Source of the DNA: Nitrosomonas communis
GTDB taxonomy: Bacteria > Pseudomonadota > Gammaproteobacteria > Burkholderiales > Nitrosomonadaceae
Reading direction: 5' to 3'
NCBI RefSeq assembly: GCF_900114745.1
Contig: NZ_FOUB01000005.1
Coordinates: 1 to 64,000, forward strand
Length of the DNA stretch: 64,000 bases
Shown here: piece after piece, positions 1 to 11,997 of the stretch
Numbering within the stretch: the first letter of the stretch is position 1
Layout of the letters: every line of letters begins with the position of its first letter
Position numbers and translations under genes: made by a program
Notes under the pieces: generated by a model
The model's input: only the letters and a program-made list of their open reading frames with translations
Told to the model about the DNA's origin: nothing
Databases searched by the model: none

Positions 1-94
1 ATGGATAATGGAAGGTGTTGGCTTTGCTATCATTTAAAATCTAAATGATAATGTTATTACCTTATCTAAATTCTATTTTCAAGCACTTTTAAGC

Positions 95-448
95 GTGATT
101 GCCCTGAGTATTCCGGGGTTTACTGTGATCTGTGCCTCAGAGTTGGCGGGTGAGATTGGCACCATTGACCAGTTTGCCAGTGAACACAGTCTGGCGCTCT
201 ATCTGGGGATGGCCAACCTTGATAACAGCTCAGGGAAGTTTCGAGGCTCAAAAGCACCGAAACATGTCAATACACGAGCTAAAGGTGCGATGATGGCCGC
301 TGTAGACAAGCATCGAAAATGCGTACCTGAATCACAGGGTTACTATGAAAAAAAACGGATTGAGGGAAAATCACATAATCAGACAATTCGTTCGCTTGGC
401 CGGCAGCCGCATTATATTCAAAATGCTGAAACAAAATCGTGCCTATGA
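95..448 (+). mobile_element. IS110-family transposase, C-terminal remnant
   Basis: The reading frame encodes about 117 residues that resemble the C-terminal (transposase_20, IS116/IS110/IS902) domain: IPGFTVICASELAGEIG is followed by YLGMANLDNSSGKFRG and RAKGAMMAAVD. The N-terminal RuvC-like DEDD catalytic domain is missing, and the last twenty residues drift away from the family pattern. It is therefore a 5'-truncated, inactive copy. It lies directly before a second, unrelated IS remnant, so this edge of the window has been hit by insertions repeatedly. Confidence 0.75.
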
Positions 449-483
449 GATACGTACAAAAATCAATGAAAATACTTGAAAAT

Positions 484-830
484 TCCAGCGGGATGTTCAA
501 GCCAGCGATATCGGGCAGGCTGAGAATTTGTTAGCCCTGATGACGGAAGGTGCGGCTGCCCTGGTGGGTGATAAGGGTTATGATAGCGATGCTTTTATTC
601 AACGCTCACTAAAAAAGCCATTGAGCCTGTCATTCCGCCGCGCAGTAATCAAATTAACCCAAGAGATTGGGATTAGTTCGTTTATAAAAAGCGTCATTTG
701 GTTGAATGTTTCTTCAACAAAATTAAATATTACAGAAGAATATCTTCACGCTATGAAAAAATGACTAAAAATTATATGGAGTTTATATGGTTTGCCTCAG
801 CATTAATTTGGCTCCGCTAAAATGTCAACA
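484..830 (+). mobile_element. IS5-family transposase remnant with frameshift
   Basis: One frame gives ALVGDKGYDSDAFIQ, the DKGYDS motif of IS5-type DDE transposases. After about position 610 the similarity moves to another frame, giving IEPVIPPRSNQ, then RHLVECFFNKIKYYRR and finally FASALIWLR and a stop. These are the canonical C-terminal IS5 motifs including the catalytic E region. The 5' half is absent and at least one frameshift is present, so it is not functional. The right end is probably near 830, just after the ALIWLR stop. Confidence 0.75.
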
Positions 831-860
831 GAACCTAGCCATTTGACTTCTTATTGAAAT

Positions 861-1400
861 TTAAACTTGTTGAAGATTAAATAGAATAGCGAGGTCAATT
901 GTAAAGCCTGACCCTGAGATTACAATTTCGTCTACCAATTCAAACTTGAAAATGCGCGAGTAGAAATAGAGTTCTGCTTTCAGTGCACGCTTGTTGTTTT
1001 CTGCTTTGACGAAACCGTGCTGTTCTCCTACAGAAGTGACATATGCTACCGGCAATCCACGCCTACGCAAGGCGCCAAACATCATCTGTGACTGGTCAGG
1101 CGGCACGATGAGATCATCGAGCCCTTGGATAAGGATCAACGGGCAGGCTAATTGCTCGATGTATTGAATAGGCGAGCGAGGTAAAGGTCACGCCGCTCCG
1201 GATAAGGGCCCACCAGGCCGTCCAGGTAGCGTGACTCGAACTTGTGCGTGTCTCGCGCCAACGCCTCCAGGTCGCTGACGCCATAGTAGCTGGCGCCTGC
1301 ACTAAACAGCTTAAAGAACGTGAGCGCGCACAATGTTGCATAGCCGCCAGCACTGCCGCCGGTAATAGCCAGCCGGTTGACATCCACCATCCCTTGACTA
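861..1400 (-). pseudogene. S9-family (prolyl oligopeptidase-like) peptidase, 3' fragment, frameshifted
   Basis: On the minus strand 1390-1148 encodes [17 protein letters not shown], the nucleophile elbow (GxSxGG) of dipeptidyl/acylaminoacyl peptidases. The frame then shifts near 1148, and 1139-950 encodes [17 protein letters not shown] and then [11 protein letters not shown], which carry the catalytic Asp and His. All three catalytic residues survive, but in two frames, and the beta-propeller N-terminus is gone. The last thirty codons (to 861) match no family and include a short repeated intergenic motif, so the true C-terminus is probably lost too. Confidence 0.75.
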
Positions 1401-1418
1401 ATATGAAGATGTCAACCA

Positions 1419-1742
1419 TTACATTTTAGTTGGAAAACATTGGTAGACATCGAAGCTGCGTCTTCCCTTATTAACCTCTGAAACAGGAACAATTGTGTCG
1501 CCATTAATTAGCGCCGCTTCATTACGCGCAAGATCCGCAAGTTCATCTGCAACTTTTTCTTGATTACGGTTAAACACTATTTTACTGACTACTTTAGTTT
1601 CAACTCTGCCTATTTTTTTGCATGGCTGGACTGCCTTGGCTGAGTGTACCAAGCGTACCCCTTCGCCTTTTGTAGTAACCTTAACCCATGTACAGGAAGA
1701 GAGTATTAAACAACTACCAACAGCAATAAGAATTTTTATCAT
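1419..1742 (-). CDS. DUF4156-type lipoprotein
   Basis: A 107-residue protein begins with a lysine, a hydrophobic stretch and a lipobox (LILSSC, Cys at about residue 17), so it should be a lipid-anchored envelope protein. The mature part, with KIGRVETKVV, LARNEAALINGDTIV and a C-terminal YQCF, resembles the DUF4156 family, whose function is unknown. The two mature cysteines could form a disulfide. It is intact although it sits beside degraded genes. The family call is from pattern memory; export and lipidation are read directly from the sequence. Confidence 0.65.
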   Translation of the reverse strand: MIKILIAVGSCLILSSCTWVKVTTKGEGVRLVHSAKAVQPCKKIGRVETKVVSKIVFNRNQEKVADELADLARNEAALINGDTIVPVSEVNKGRRSFDVYQCFPTKM

Positions 1743-1819
1743 TACACTATCTCAGTTAAAGGGAAAAATTTTAATGAATAGTTTATTCGCAAAATAGGGG
1801 GGGTCATTTTTTTCGGTGG

Positions 1820-3460
1820 TCACATAATCGTTTTGCGCGAACGGAAGTGATTGTAAGGATCGTTTACATAGGTTCGCTTTACTTTTACAAGGTGGTGGTA
1901 GCTTTTATCGAAATAAGTTTGGGTAGGTACTGAACTATCTTTAAAGCTGATGAAAGCGCCTGAAGTATTGGGAATATCATAATCGCGGCAAACCTCCATC
2001 CAGTCGAGCGCCTGGTTTACGCGGGTATACACATGGTTATTCTCACCTTCTTCCTTTTCTTTTTCAGTTTCATTCCACCAGGTTTGGTATTGTATGGTGA
2101 AGAGTTTATCTTTGTAAGGAAAGGCACTTTTATCTTTCTGCTCCAGGGTCATGATATGCTGATAATAGTTGCCGGCAATAGCCCCTAAGGTAATGTAAGT
2201 AAACAATCCCAGCTGTTCATTGCCGCTTAATACCAGCGGGGAAGTGAGACTTTCCAATAATTTATAGTGGCCTTCTGTGCCAAGCCCCTCTTTATTCACT
2301 AAACGTGAGGTGATTTTGTGGGGTGCCGGCTGGTCTTCATCAGGTGGAAATGGCGTTCCTTCTAATCCCTGTTTCAGCAAATTCATATTGTGAAACGAAT
2401 AACGATCCCAAGAACTCATCAGGTGATCACCACCATAGGGTAAGTCTTGGTACTTGCGCCCAGCTTTGTCAATTATGGTTACAGTGTAGATGCCAGTGTG
2501 TTTAAAGTGTTTATCTATAAATTTCTGTAAACTGTTTTCATCTCCCTCCCAGTAGCCATACATCATACAGTTATGGCTTACAGTATGGGGGTTAAAGTGC
2601 TCACCTTCGCTAGCATGCTTAGCGGCAATTTTCAGATTAGTGCCTACTAATTGGTTAGCGTCTGGCTGGGTGGAAGCAATAACTTTTTCCCATGTCTGCA
2701 ATACATGCAGAGTAGGTGTGGCATCGCGCAGAGCAAACAATTTGTTTTCTGGGACATAGTGGTATTTGTTCCACTCAACCTGAAACTTAATCATTTCATC
2801 GGGCAGGTCAAAGGTTTCAATCACGAACTCGGTCACTATGCCGTAGCTGAAACCACCTCCACCTTTTATGGCCCACAGCAGTTCTTGATCGCCAACTATT
2901 TCACTATTCATACTCAGCTCGCGTATGCTGCCATCGCCCAGCACTAGGGTAGCCCCGACGACACTTTCGCAGCACATGCCATACTTGCGAGTCCAGGGAC
3001 CCCAGCCTCCACCCATGGTATAGCCTGCTATGCACACGGTAGCGCAAGTGCCATGCGGAATCATGACATCACATTTAGCCAGCTCCGTGGTCAGGCTCTG
3101 AAAGCGTATACCAGGCTGTATGCGAGCAATCTTGCGCTCACGATCAATTTCTACCGTATTAATCTTCGAGAGATCGAGCAGAATGGTATCAGTGCCGCAG
3201 CATTCTCCTTCATGATCATGCCCACCCGAGCGTACACGTAAAGGCAAAGCATGTTTACTGGTAAATTTAACCGCTACGCTTATCTGTTGAGCTGTTTCAC
3301 ATAGCACAATGGCAGTAGGCATAAATTGGAAGAGACGATTAAAAATTTGACGATATTGATCGTATTTTTGCTGGCTTTGCGTACAGTTAAAAAGAATTTC
3401 GGGAACTTCCACACCGTCTGAGCAGTAGGCCTCTCTAAGTTTTTGAATGATGGCATGCAT
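1820..3460 (-). CDS. FAD-linked oxidase, berberine-bridge (BBE) type
   Basis: This 546-residue protein has the FAD-binding PCMH fold: LRVRSGGHDHEG (residues around 80, the His that usually binds FAD covalently), HGTCATVCIAGYTMGGG (its Cys is a candidate second covalent FAD link), and a C-terminal BBE-like KVKRTYVNDPYNHFRS. The family oxidises sugars, alcohols or secondary metabolites with oxygen; the substrate here cannot be told. The frame stays open upstream to 3628, but that extension is low-complexity, so I chose the ATG at 3460 (MHAIIQKLREAY). No convincing ribosome-binding site is visible at either start. No signal peptide is evident. It stands alone between remnants, consistent with horizontal gain. 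Confidence 0.75.
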   Translation of the reverse strand: MHAIIQKLREAYCSDGVEVPEILFNCTQSQQKYDQYRQIFNRLFQFMPTAIVLCETAQQISVAVKFTSKHALPLRVRSGGHDHEGECCGTDTILLDLSKINTVEIDRERKIARIQPGIRFQSLTTELAKCDVMIPHGTCATVCIAGYTMGGGWGPWTRKYGMCCESVVGATLVLGDGSIRELSMNSEIVGDQELLWAIKGGGGFSYGIVTEFVIETFDLPDEMIKFQVEWNKYHYVPENKLFALRDATPTLHVLQTWEKVIASTQPDANQLVGTNLKIAAKHASEGEHFNPHTVSHNCMMYGYWEGDENSLQKFIDKHFKHTGIYTVTIIDKAGRKYQDLPYGGDHLMSSWDRYSFHNMNLLKQGLEGTPFPPDEDQPAPHKITSRLVNKEGLGTEGHYKLLESLTSPLVLSGNEQLGLFTYITLGAIAGNYYQHIMTLEQKDKSAFPYKDKLFTIQYQTWWNETEKEKEEGENNHVYTRVNQALDWMEVCRDYDIPNTSGAFISFKDSSVPTQTYFDKSYHHLVKVKRTYVNDPYNHFRSRKTIM

Positions 3461-3684
3461 CTGTTTTATATGGATTAAAAGTTTCTTATAAATGAGATAA
3501 TTGATATTTCTGACTAGATAAATAAGTATCAGACTCGGAGAAAAGGGAGGAATTGAGGGCCTGTGCAATAAGAAGTCATGTAAAAGCAAATTAAAACTGA
3601 TATGTTTTTCAAACCGTGCAAAGAACATCGTTCCCTTTCTATGCCATTCTTACAGGAGTGAACTAGGTATGCCTGTCAAGTATT

Positions 3685-3786
3685 TTCATTTCTAAACCAA
3701 AACTGACTTTGTCGGTTTCACCTTGCCATATTATTGATACTGTCGGCAGCTCGCCTTCGCGTCATTTTTAATTTAGAAATGAAATA
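3685..3786. repeat. Inverted-repeat element (MITE-like), copy 1
   Basis: A roughly 100-bp unit bounded by TTTCATTTCTAAA and its complement TTTAGAAATGAAA. The interior carries the words CTGACTTTGTCGG, TTCACCTTGCC and CTCGCCTTCGCGTCA, which recur in four other copies (9776, 20567, 37711 reversed, 59883). The right side is followed by TA. It is a small non-coding repeat. Confidence 0.8.
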
Positions 3787-4416
3787 ACTTTAGCGTTAAT
3801 CTCAAAAATTGTTTATCACAATATATTAAATATTGATGAAGACAAAGGAACACTACCTTACCTTGAGATTAGCATATTATTAATGTATGCCAAGGGCAAG
3901 CTGAATCATATTTGTTGATAAGCCATATTGCAATAACCCGCAGCGAAATTCGGAAAATGGCTTCACCATTGCGGTTGGATGTAGTTAATATTTCGACTAT
4001 TGCTCGGGTCAAGCTAGCTTTGCTTATCATTCCTGAAAGGCAGCGTGATTATAACTAGCTTTAACGTGGTTCATGTGTTATGCATTAAAAATAATTTTGA
4101 ATTGTTATCATTTTTTTCTGGTGAAAAATTTTTCCATGATCAGATTAATAATGTGCTAACCAGATTACAAGGAAAATTGTTTTCTTCGTGTTATGGTAGA
4201 GGGGTACAGGTCGTATGCTCGTGCATTATTGCCTGGTTATTAGTCATACCCTGGCATCAGCATGTGATAAAGCTGGGTTATTTCATTATGGCTCGTTTTC
4301 GTGCTAGTTTGATCTGGAGATGGATGATTGATTTCAGGACAGGATTAAAACCAATACGAAATTGATATAGCCTTTTACTCTATTGATGACACTTTTTTTC
4401 CTAAAAAGCTCGCGGT
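3787..4416. other. Gene-poor stretch
   Basis: No supported gene. An open frame at 4045-4365 (106 codons, plus strand) shows no family pattern, has no ribosome-binding site and has skewed composition, so I do not call it. The stretch separates the repeat from the convergent end of lolD. Confidence 0.5.
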
Positions 4417-5091
4417 TTACACCAGCACACCATCAACCAGTTGTAAAACCCTTTCTGCCTGGTTGGCAAGTTGCGGATCATGCGTGACGATAACAAGAGT
4501 GGCATTCACTTTGCGATTAAGCTCCAGCATCAAATTGAATACACCCTCTGCGGTGTGGCGATCAAGGTTGCCAGTAGGTTCATCGGCCAGCACACAGGCT
4601 GGTTGAGTTACCAATGCTCGCGCTACGGCTGCCCGCTGACGCTCTCCTCCAGAAAGTTCACCAGGCGTATGAGTCAGGCGATGGCTCAGGCCGACGTGCT
4701 GCAGCATTTCCGCTGCGCGCTCCATCGCTTCTTGTTTATTCATGCGCCGTATCAGCAGCGGCATGGCTACGTTTTCCTGGGCGCTGAACTCGGGAAGCAG
4801 ATGGTGGAACTGATAAATAAAACCAAGTGAATGATTGCGCAATTGGCATCTTTTCTCTTCGCTAATGGTGGTGAGGCCTTGACCCAGCAGCAGAATCTCC
4901 CCTTTGGTCGGTGAGTCCAGCCCGCCTAGCAGATGCAGTAATGTGCTTTTACCCGAACCGGATGCACCAACCACCGACACCATTTCCCCCTTGCTCAACG
5001 TTAGATTGACACCTTGCAAGACGGGTACTTCGAGCTTGCCCTGAAAGTAGCTTTTATAGAGATTTTTGCATGAAATGACGGTGTTATTCAT
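4417..5091 (-). CDS. lolD: Lipoprotein-release ABC transporter ATPase LolD
   Basis: A 224-residue ABC ATPase that powers extraction of outer-membrane lipoproteins from the inner membrane by LolCDE. It shows Walker [10 protein letters not shown] (about residue 42), the signature [15 protein letters not shown] and Walker [12 protein letters not shown], with typical LolD wording ([16 protein letters not shown]). I chose the ATG at 5091, which begins [15 protein letters not shown] as in the family; its ATG lies within the last codons of lolC (8-base overlap), indicating translational coupling. The frame extends to 5151, but that part duplicates lolC coding sequence. Confidence 0.93.
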   Translation of the reverse strand: MNNTVISCKNLYKSYFQGKLEVPVLQGVNLTLSKGEMVSVVGASGSGKSTLLHLLGGLDSPTKGEILLLGQGLTTISEEKRCQLRNHSLGFIYQFHHLLPEFSAQENVAMPLLIRRMNKQEAMERAAEMLQHVGLSHRLTHTPGELSGGERQRAAVARALVTQPACVLADEPTGNLDRHTAEGVFNLMLELNRKVNATLVIVTHDPQLANQAERVLQLVDGVLV

Positions 5092-6331
5092 AGCGCAGTG
5101 CCTCTGCCGGGTTAACTCTTGATGCACGGTAGCTTGGGTAAAGCGTTGCAAGTAATGTAAGGGTGAAGGATACCACTGCCACTGTCATGATATCATCCAA
5201 CTGTGGATCAGAGGGTATTTCACTGATGTAGTAAACTTCCTGTGAGAGAAACTGAATACTAAATAGCCGCTCGATGAACACAACCACTTCTCCCACGTTA
5301 TAAGCCAGCAGTGTTCCGCCAATGAGACCCAGCACCGTGCCAAGGACACCAATTAATGTTCCCTGCACAATGAATATTTTCATAATGCTGCCAGGGCTGG
5401 CACCCAAGGTGCGCAGGATAGCAATATCTGATTGCTTGTCAGTTACGGCCATGACCAGGGTGGAGACGATATTGAAGGCTGCGACCGCGATGATTAATGC
5501 CAGAATCAAGGACAGCATGCGCTTTTCGATCTGGATGGCTCGGAAGTAATTAGCATGCTGATGTGTCCAGTCAGTGATGTAGTTATCAGCAGAAACCATC
5601 AATGAGAGATCTTTTACAACCTGGGGTGCCTGAAACATATCCTCCAGCTTCAGTCGCACCCCCGATACCTGGTTGGGTTCCATGCGATAAAGCTTCTGCG
5701 CATCTGCCATGTGAATTAATGCTAAGCCAGAATCGTATTCATAATGGCCGGCTTCAAATACGCTGGTTACGGTGAATTGTTTTAGACGAGGTAACATCCC
5801 TGCAGGAGTTACTTGACCTTGTGGAGAGATCAGGACAATCTTATCGCCCGGGAATGCACCCAGACTACGTGCCAGTTCGATGCCAATGGCAATACCGAAT
5901 TCACCTGCTTTCAACTGATTAAGTTCTCCCATCACCATCATTTGCGCGAAATCAGCGACGTGATTTTCATAGTCTGGCAAAATCCCACGCACAATAATGC
6001 CTCGTACTACCTGATTATGAGAGAGCATGCCTTGTGCGCTGACATAGGGGGCTGTTGCGATTACTTGCGGATGCTTGCTTGCCATGTCGGCAACTTGTTG
6101 CCAATTAGTTAAAGTACCGTTAATGCTGCTGATTTGAACGTGCGAAGCAACACCGAGTATGCGTGATCGGATTTCCTTATGAAAGCCATTCATGACTGAC
6201 ATGACCGTGATGAGTGCGGTCATGCCCAGCGTGATACCCAGCAAAGAAATCAAGGAAATAAAAGAGATGAAGTGATTGCGCCGTTTTGCGCGTGTATAGC
6301 GTAAGCCGATTAGCAGTTCATAGAGGAACAC
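5084..6331 (-). CDS. lolC: Lipoprotein-release permease LolC/LolE
   Basis: Inner-membrane permease partner of LolD. There is one membrane segment near the N-terminus ([17 protein letters not shown]), a large periplasmic MacB-like domain, and three C-terminal segments with the FtsX fold (ending in [18 protein letters not shown]). I prefer a GTG start at 6331, which yields [18 protein letters not shown] as in the family, 415 residues, with AGGA nine bases upstream. The ATG at 6436 would add 35 unfamiliar residues. One permease gene is seen, as in many betaproteobacteria where LolC and LolE are not separate. It is divergent from rsmD. Confidence 0.9.
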   Translation of the reverse strand: MFLYELLIGLRYTRAKRRNHFISFISLISLLGITLGMTALITVMSVMNGFHKEIRSRILGVASHVQISSINGTLTNWQQVADMASKHPQVIATAPYVSAQGMLSHNQVVRGIIVRGILPDYENHVADFAQMMVMGELNQLKAGEFGIAIGIELARSLGAFPGDKIVLISPQGQVTPAGMLPRLKQFTVTSVFEAGHYEYDSGLALIHMADAQKLYRMEPNQVSGVRLKLEDMFQAPQVVKDLSLMVSADNYITDWTHQHANYFRAIQIEKRMLSLILALIIAVAAFNIVSTLVMAVTDKQSDIAILRTLGASPGSIMKIFIVQGTLIGVLGTVLGLIGGTLLAYNVGEVVVFIERLFSIQFLSQEVYYISEIPSDPQLDDIMTVAVVSFTLTLLATLYPSYRASRVNPAEALRYE

Positions 6332-6494
6332 GAATATTTTTCCTGGAGAAAATGAGATCTTATGGGCTATATATTCTAATGAAGCTGGGTGAGTAAAAGC
6401 CAGGAAATTTCCAGAAAAAGTCTGAATTTTTGCCAAATTGCAGAAAGTACCTCTCGTCTTCAGTATAATTGATTAGGAGAAAACAAAATTTGAT

Positions 6495-8503
<2,009 letters not shown>

Positions 8504-8722
8504 GATTTACTAGTGGCAATAATGGCAGTAAAAAATAATGAAATAGTGCTAGCTGGGAAAAGTAGCGCTGGATAAGATTAACTATCAGCTACCAAATATC
8601 TTCTCAATTTTTATTTATCCCTACCGTTATAAACAAGCAGGCTGTTACTTTGAGCTGGATAACCAGGAAGAAATTTGTGTAGACCAACATTACCTACTCA
8701 TAGCATCTAGGGAAAAACATAA

Positions 8723-9766
8723 ATGAACATAGTAGATCTACTTGCCTTTGTGGTCAAGAATAATGCATCTGATTTGCATTTGTCTGCGGGTATGCCACCA
8801 ATGATCCGTGTGCATGGTGATGTCCGACGCATCAATTTGCCAGCCATGGAGCATAAAGACGTCCATGACATGATTTATGACATCATGAATGATGGTCAGC
8901 GCAAATTATATGAAGAGCATCTGGAATGTGATTTTTCTTTTGCCGTACCTAATCTAGCGCGTTTTCGGGTAAATGCATTCAATACTCATCGGGGTGCAGC
9001 TTCAGTCATGCGGACGATTCCATCAAAGGTGCTAACACTGGAACAGATCAAGGCGCCCAAGATTTTTGCAGAAATTGCGCAGCAACCGCGAGGCGTAGTA
9101 TTGGTGACAGGTCCAACCGGTTCTGGTAAGTCAACTACGCTGGCTGCGATGATCGATGATATTAATGAGAATCAGTATGGCCATATTCTTACACTCGAGG
9201 ATCCGATCGAGTTTGTTCATGAAAGTAAGAAATGCCTGATCAATCAACGTGAAATCGGAAAAGATACCCATAATTTCGCTAATGCATTGCGCGCAGCTTT
9301 ACGAGAAGACCCGGACATTATTTTAGTGGGTGAGATGCGTGATTTGGAGACGATTCGTTTGGCGTTGACGGCGGCAGAAACAGGTCATTTGGTATTTGGT
9401 ACCCTGCACACCAGTTCCGCAGCCAAAACCATTGACCGTATTATCGATGTTTTTCCTGCGGAGGAAAAGGAAATGGTTCGTGCCATGCTATCTGAATCCC
9501 TGCGAGCAGTGATCTCTCAGACATTGTTGAAAACTAAAGATGGGACTGGCCGGGTCGCAGCGCATGAAATCATGATGGGTACTCCTGCCATCCGTAATCT
9601 GATCCGGGAGGGAAAAGTAGCGCAGATGTATTCAACTATTCAGACCAGTCAGAGTGTGGGAATGCAAACACTCGATCAAAACCTGACTGATCTGGTGAAG
9701 CGTAATGTCGTTTCCATTGCGGAGGCAAGAGCCAAAGCTATGAACAAGGATAATTTTCGAGGTTAA
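8723..9766 (+). CDS. pilT: Type IV pilus retraction ATPase PilT
   Basis: A 347-residue hexameric ATPase that depolymerises type IV pili for twitching motility and DNA uptake. It carries Walker A GPTGSGKSTT, the aspartate box TLEDPIEFVH, Walker B DIILVGEMRDLET and the HTSSAAKTIDRI histidine box. Length matches PilT (about 345). It lies upstream of pilU, separated by a MITE-like repeat. Confidence 0.96.
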   Translation: MNIVDLLAFVVKNNASDLHLSAGMPPMIRVHGDVRRINLPAMEHKDVHDMIYDIMNDGQRKLYEEHLECDFSFAVPNLARFRVNAFNTHRGAASVMRTIPSKVLTLEQIKAPKIFAEIAQQPRGVVLVTGPTGSGKSTTLAAMIDDINENQYGHILTLEDPIEFVHESKKCLINQREIGKDTHNFANALRAALREDPDIILVGEMRDLETIRLALTAAETGHLVFGTLHTSSAAKTIDRIIDVFPAEEKEMVRAMLSESLRAVISQTLLKTKDGTGRVAAHEIMMGTPAIRNLIREGKVAQMYSTIQTSQSVGMQTLDQNLTDLVKRNVVSIAEARAKAMNKDNFRG

Positions 9767-9775
9767 TGTACGTAA

Positions 9776-9877
9776 TCCCATTTCTAAATCAAAACTGATT
9801 TTGTCGGCTTTACCTTGCCGTATTATTGATACTGTCTGCGGCTCGCCTTCGCGTCATTTTTGATTTAGAAATGGAAT
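9776..9877. repeat. Inverted-repeat element (MITE-like), copy 2
   Basis: About 102 bp bounded by CATTTCTAAATCAAAA and its complement TTTTGATTTAGAAATG. It sits in the pilT-pilU gap, nine bases after the pilT stop and 29 bases before the pilU start. The right end is GGAA followed by TA. The interior words match the other copies. Confidence 0.88.
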
Positions 9878-9906
9878 AATAATAGGAAAGGATACTAAAA
9901 TTTATC

Positions 9907-11043
9907 ATGGAACAAGAGCAGGCAACAAAATTTATGCACGATTTGCTGCGTTTAATGCTTAGCAAAAAGGCTTCCGATTTGTTTATCACAGCTGGCTATC
10001 CGCCTGCGTTTAAAATTGACGGAAACATGACACCCGTATCCCAGCAGCAGCTTTCCCCCCAGCACACGGTGGAACTGGCGCGCGCCATCATGAATGACAA
10101 GCAGGCGGCAGAGTTTGCAGCGACCAAGGAGTGCAATTTTGCTATTCATCCAGCGGGAATCGGACGATTTCGTGTGAATGCATTCATTCAACAACAGCGG
10201 GTGGGTCTCGTGATCCGCACGATTACCACACAAATTCCAAAATTTGATGATTTGGGTTTGCCGCTTGTGCTAAAAGATGTGGTGATGAGCAAGCGCGGTT
10301 TGGTTATTTTTGTAGGAGGTACCGGCTCAGGCAAATCGACATCGCTTGCCGCCTTGATCGGTCACCGTAATCAGAACAGCTATGGCCATATCATCACTAT
10401 TGAAGACCCAGTAGAATATGTGCATGAGCATATTAACTGCGTCATCACGCAACGAGAAGTTGGCGTGGATACTGATTCCTGGGAAGCAGCACTTAAGAAT
10501 ACCTTGCGCCAGGCGCCCGATCTCATTTTGATTGGTGAAATTCGTGATCGTGAAACAATGGAGCATGCAATTGCTTTTGCCGAGACGGGCCACTTATGCA
10601 TGGGGACACTGCACGCCAATAGTGCCAACCAGGCGCTTGACCGCATTATTAATTTCTTTCCAGAAGAACGGCGAGCACAGTTGCTGATGGATTTATCATT
10701 AAATTTGAGAGCATTGATCGCGCAACGGCTGATTCCCAGGAAAGAAGGGAAAGGGCGGGTGGCAGCAATTGAGGTGATGCTGAATTCCCCATTGATCTCA
10801 GATCTGATTTTTAAAGGTGAAGTACATGAAATTAAAGAGATCATGAAGAAATCGCGAGAGCTCGGTATGCAAACTTTTGATATGGCGTTATTTGAGCTTT
10901 ACGAGGCGGGCCTGATCAGTTATGAGGATGCGCTCAGAAATGCAGATTCCATGAATGAACTACGCTTGCAAATAAAACTGCACAGCTCAGAAGCCCAGCA
11001 CAAAAACATCAATGAAGGTATTGAGCACTTGACGATTACCTGA
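9907..11043 (+). CDS. pilU: PilT-like ATPase PilU
   Basis: A 378-residue PilT paralogue that assists pilus retraction under load. It has Walker A GGTGSGKSTS, aspartate box IEDPVEYVHEH, Walker B LILIGEIRDRET and the HANSANQALDRI histidine box. The C-terminal extension past the ATPase core (LELYEAG-like region onward) is typical of PilU. The ATG follows AGGAAAGGATACTAAAATTT upstream; the insertion of a repeat between pilT and pilU may have changed their co-expression. Confidence 0.94.
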   Translation: MEQEQATKFMHDLLRLMLSKKASDLFITAGYPPAFKIDGNMTPVSQQQLSPQHTVELARAIMNDKQAAEFAATKECNFAIHPAGIGRFRVNAFIQQQRVGLVIRTITTQIPKFDDLGLPLVLKDVVMSKRGLVIFVGGTGSGKSTSLAALIGHRNQNSYGHIITIEDPVEYVHEHINCVITQREVGVDTDSWEAALKNTLRQAPDLILIGEIRDRETMEHAIAFAETGHLCMGTLHANSANQALDRIINFFPEERRAQLLMDLSLNLRALIAQRLIPRKEGKGRVAAIEVMLNSPLISDLIFKGEVHEIKEIMKKSRELGMQTFDMALFELYEAGLISYEDALRNADSMNELRLQIKLHSSEAQHKNINEGIEHLTIT

Positions 11044-11085
11044 TTTATAGCGAAGTAAACTCATTATTGTGATTTAGAAAGTTTC

Positions 11086-11113
11086 CGGCGGTTTGGCTTT
11101 CGCCAAACCGCCG
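11086..11113. terminator. Strong hairpin, probable bidirectional terminator
   Basis: A perfect 12-bp stem, CGGCGGTTTGGC with GCCAAACCGCCG, and a four-base loop. It lies between the convergent pilU and carbonic anhydrase genes. The T-run after the stem is short (TTTAGG), so efficiency is uncertain. Confidence 0.75.
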
Positions 11114-11179
11114 TTTAGGATTACCTCTCAACAGCAAACCGATTATTTAGTATTGAGATATCTAACTCATAGTACAGAA

Positions 11180-11974
11180 TTATTGTGCTGTCAGTATAGA
11201 TCGACCATTTATATTTTGAGGTAAACGATTATTATTTGTGTAGAAGCTTTTTAATTGAGTAAGTTGTGCATCTGAAATAGTGATCACTTGGGGCAGAATA
11301 TACCATTGAACACCTTCGCTACAGGGCGGCGTGGTTAAAGATCCGGCTAGAGTATAGTACTTGATTGGCTGCTCAAGTTTTGGTAGTAACGCCGCAGGGT
11401 CGATTTGCAAGCCAGAATTTTGTTTTTTGCCTCCTGAATCAGGCGGTGTATTATCTAGAATGGTTTGAAATGTTGCGTTTTCCTCTCCTACATTGATTGC
11501 AACTGCCAAAACGGCAAGTCTACCATCACTTTTAACATGAACATAGTGCAATTCAGCTGGAAAAGTTGTCGCGCCCACGACATGTTCGCTAGGCTCATGA
11601 AAATGAAATTGGGTTAACGGGAACGATTCTTCTCCAATCTTAAGCTTACCCGTGTAATGGGTGGATGTATTGACTTGTACTGCATGACCGGTATTGAAAA
11701 AATCTGGCGTATCAATAGAATACAATATTTCCATTGGATTAACCTGGGTCTGATCAATTTTTGCAGAAGCCAAATCAACAGGAGATTGGTGCTGCCCTAC
11801 ACCGCATTCAGCAAAGGGAAAACTTAACGGTGGTGTTTGAGAGGTATCTTGCAGGGACCACCATGTTGCTTGCTCTCCATGATCCCAATGAGGTGTTTCT
11901 GAAAAAGCACTTGTTGCGCAGGATATAATGACAGCAGCGAATAAATTATTTAGTAATTTTCTTTTCATGATCAC
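11180..11974 (-). CDS. Alpha-class carbonic anhydrase, periplasmic
   Basis: A 264-residue zinc enzyme for CO2/bicarbonate interconversion. A signal peptide is clear (KRKLLNN, then a hydrophobic core, cleavage probably after ATSAFS). The zinc ligands are the two His of QFHFHEPSEH and the one in AELHYVHV; TTPPCSEGVQW is the family signature near the end. A Cys near the N-terminus (FAECGVG) and the one in PPCSEG can form the conserved disulfide. In an autotroph it would supply CO2 or bicarbonate from the periplasm. The small exported protein gene upstream lies 23 bases away and is probably in the same transcript. Confidence 0.95.
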   Translation of the reverse strand: MIMKRKLLNNLFAAVIISCATSAFSETPHWDHGEQATWWSLQDTSQTPPLSFPFAECGVGQHQSPVDLASAKIDQTQVNPMEILYSIDTPDFFNTGHAVQVNTSTHYTGKLKIGEESFPLTQFHFHEPSEHVVGATTFPAELHYVHVKSDGRLAVLAVAINVGEENATFQTILDNTPPDSGGKKQNSGLQIDPAALLPKLEQPIKYYTLAGSLTTPPCSEGVQWYILPQVITISDAQLTQLKSFYTNNNRLPQNINGRSILTAQ

Positions 11975-11997
11975 TCCGGCGGTAACTAGTTATGAGA

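Noticed and set aside
4045-4365. 106-codon open frame on the plus strand
   Set aside because: No family pattern, no ribosome-binding site and no neighbour context; probably chance.
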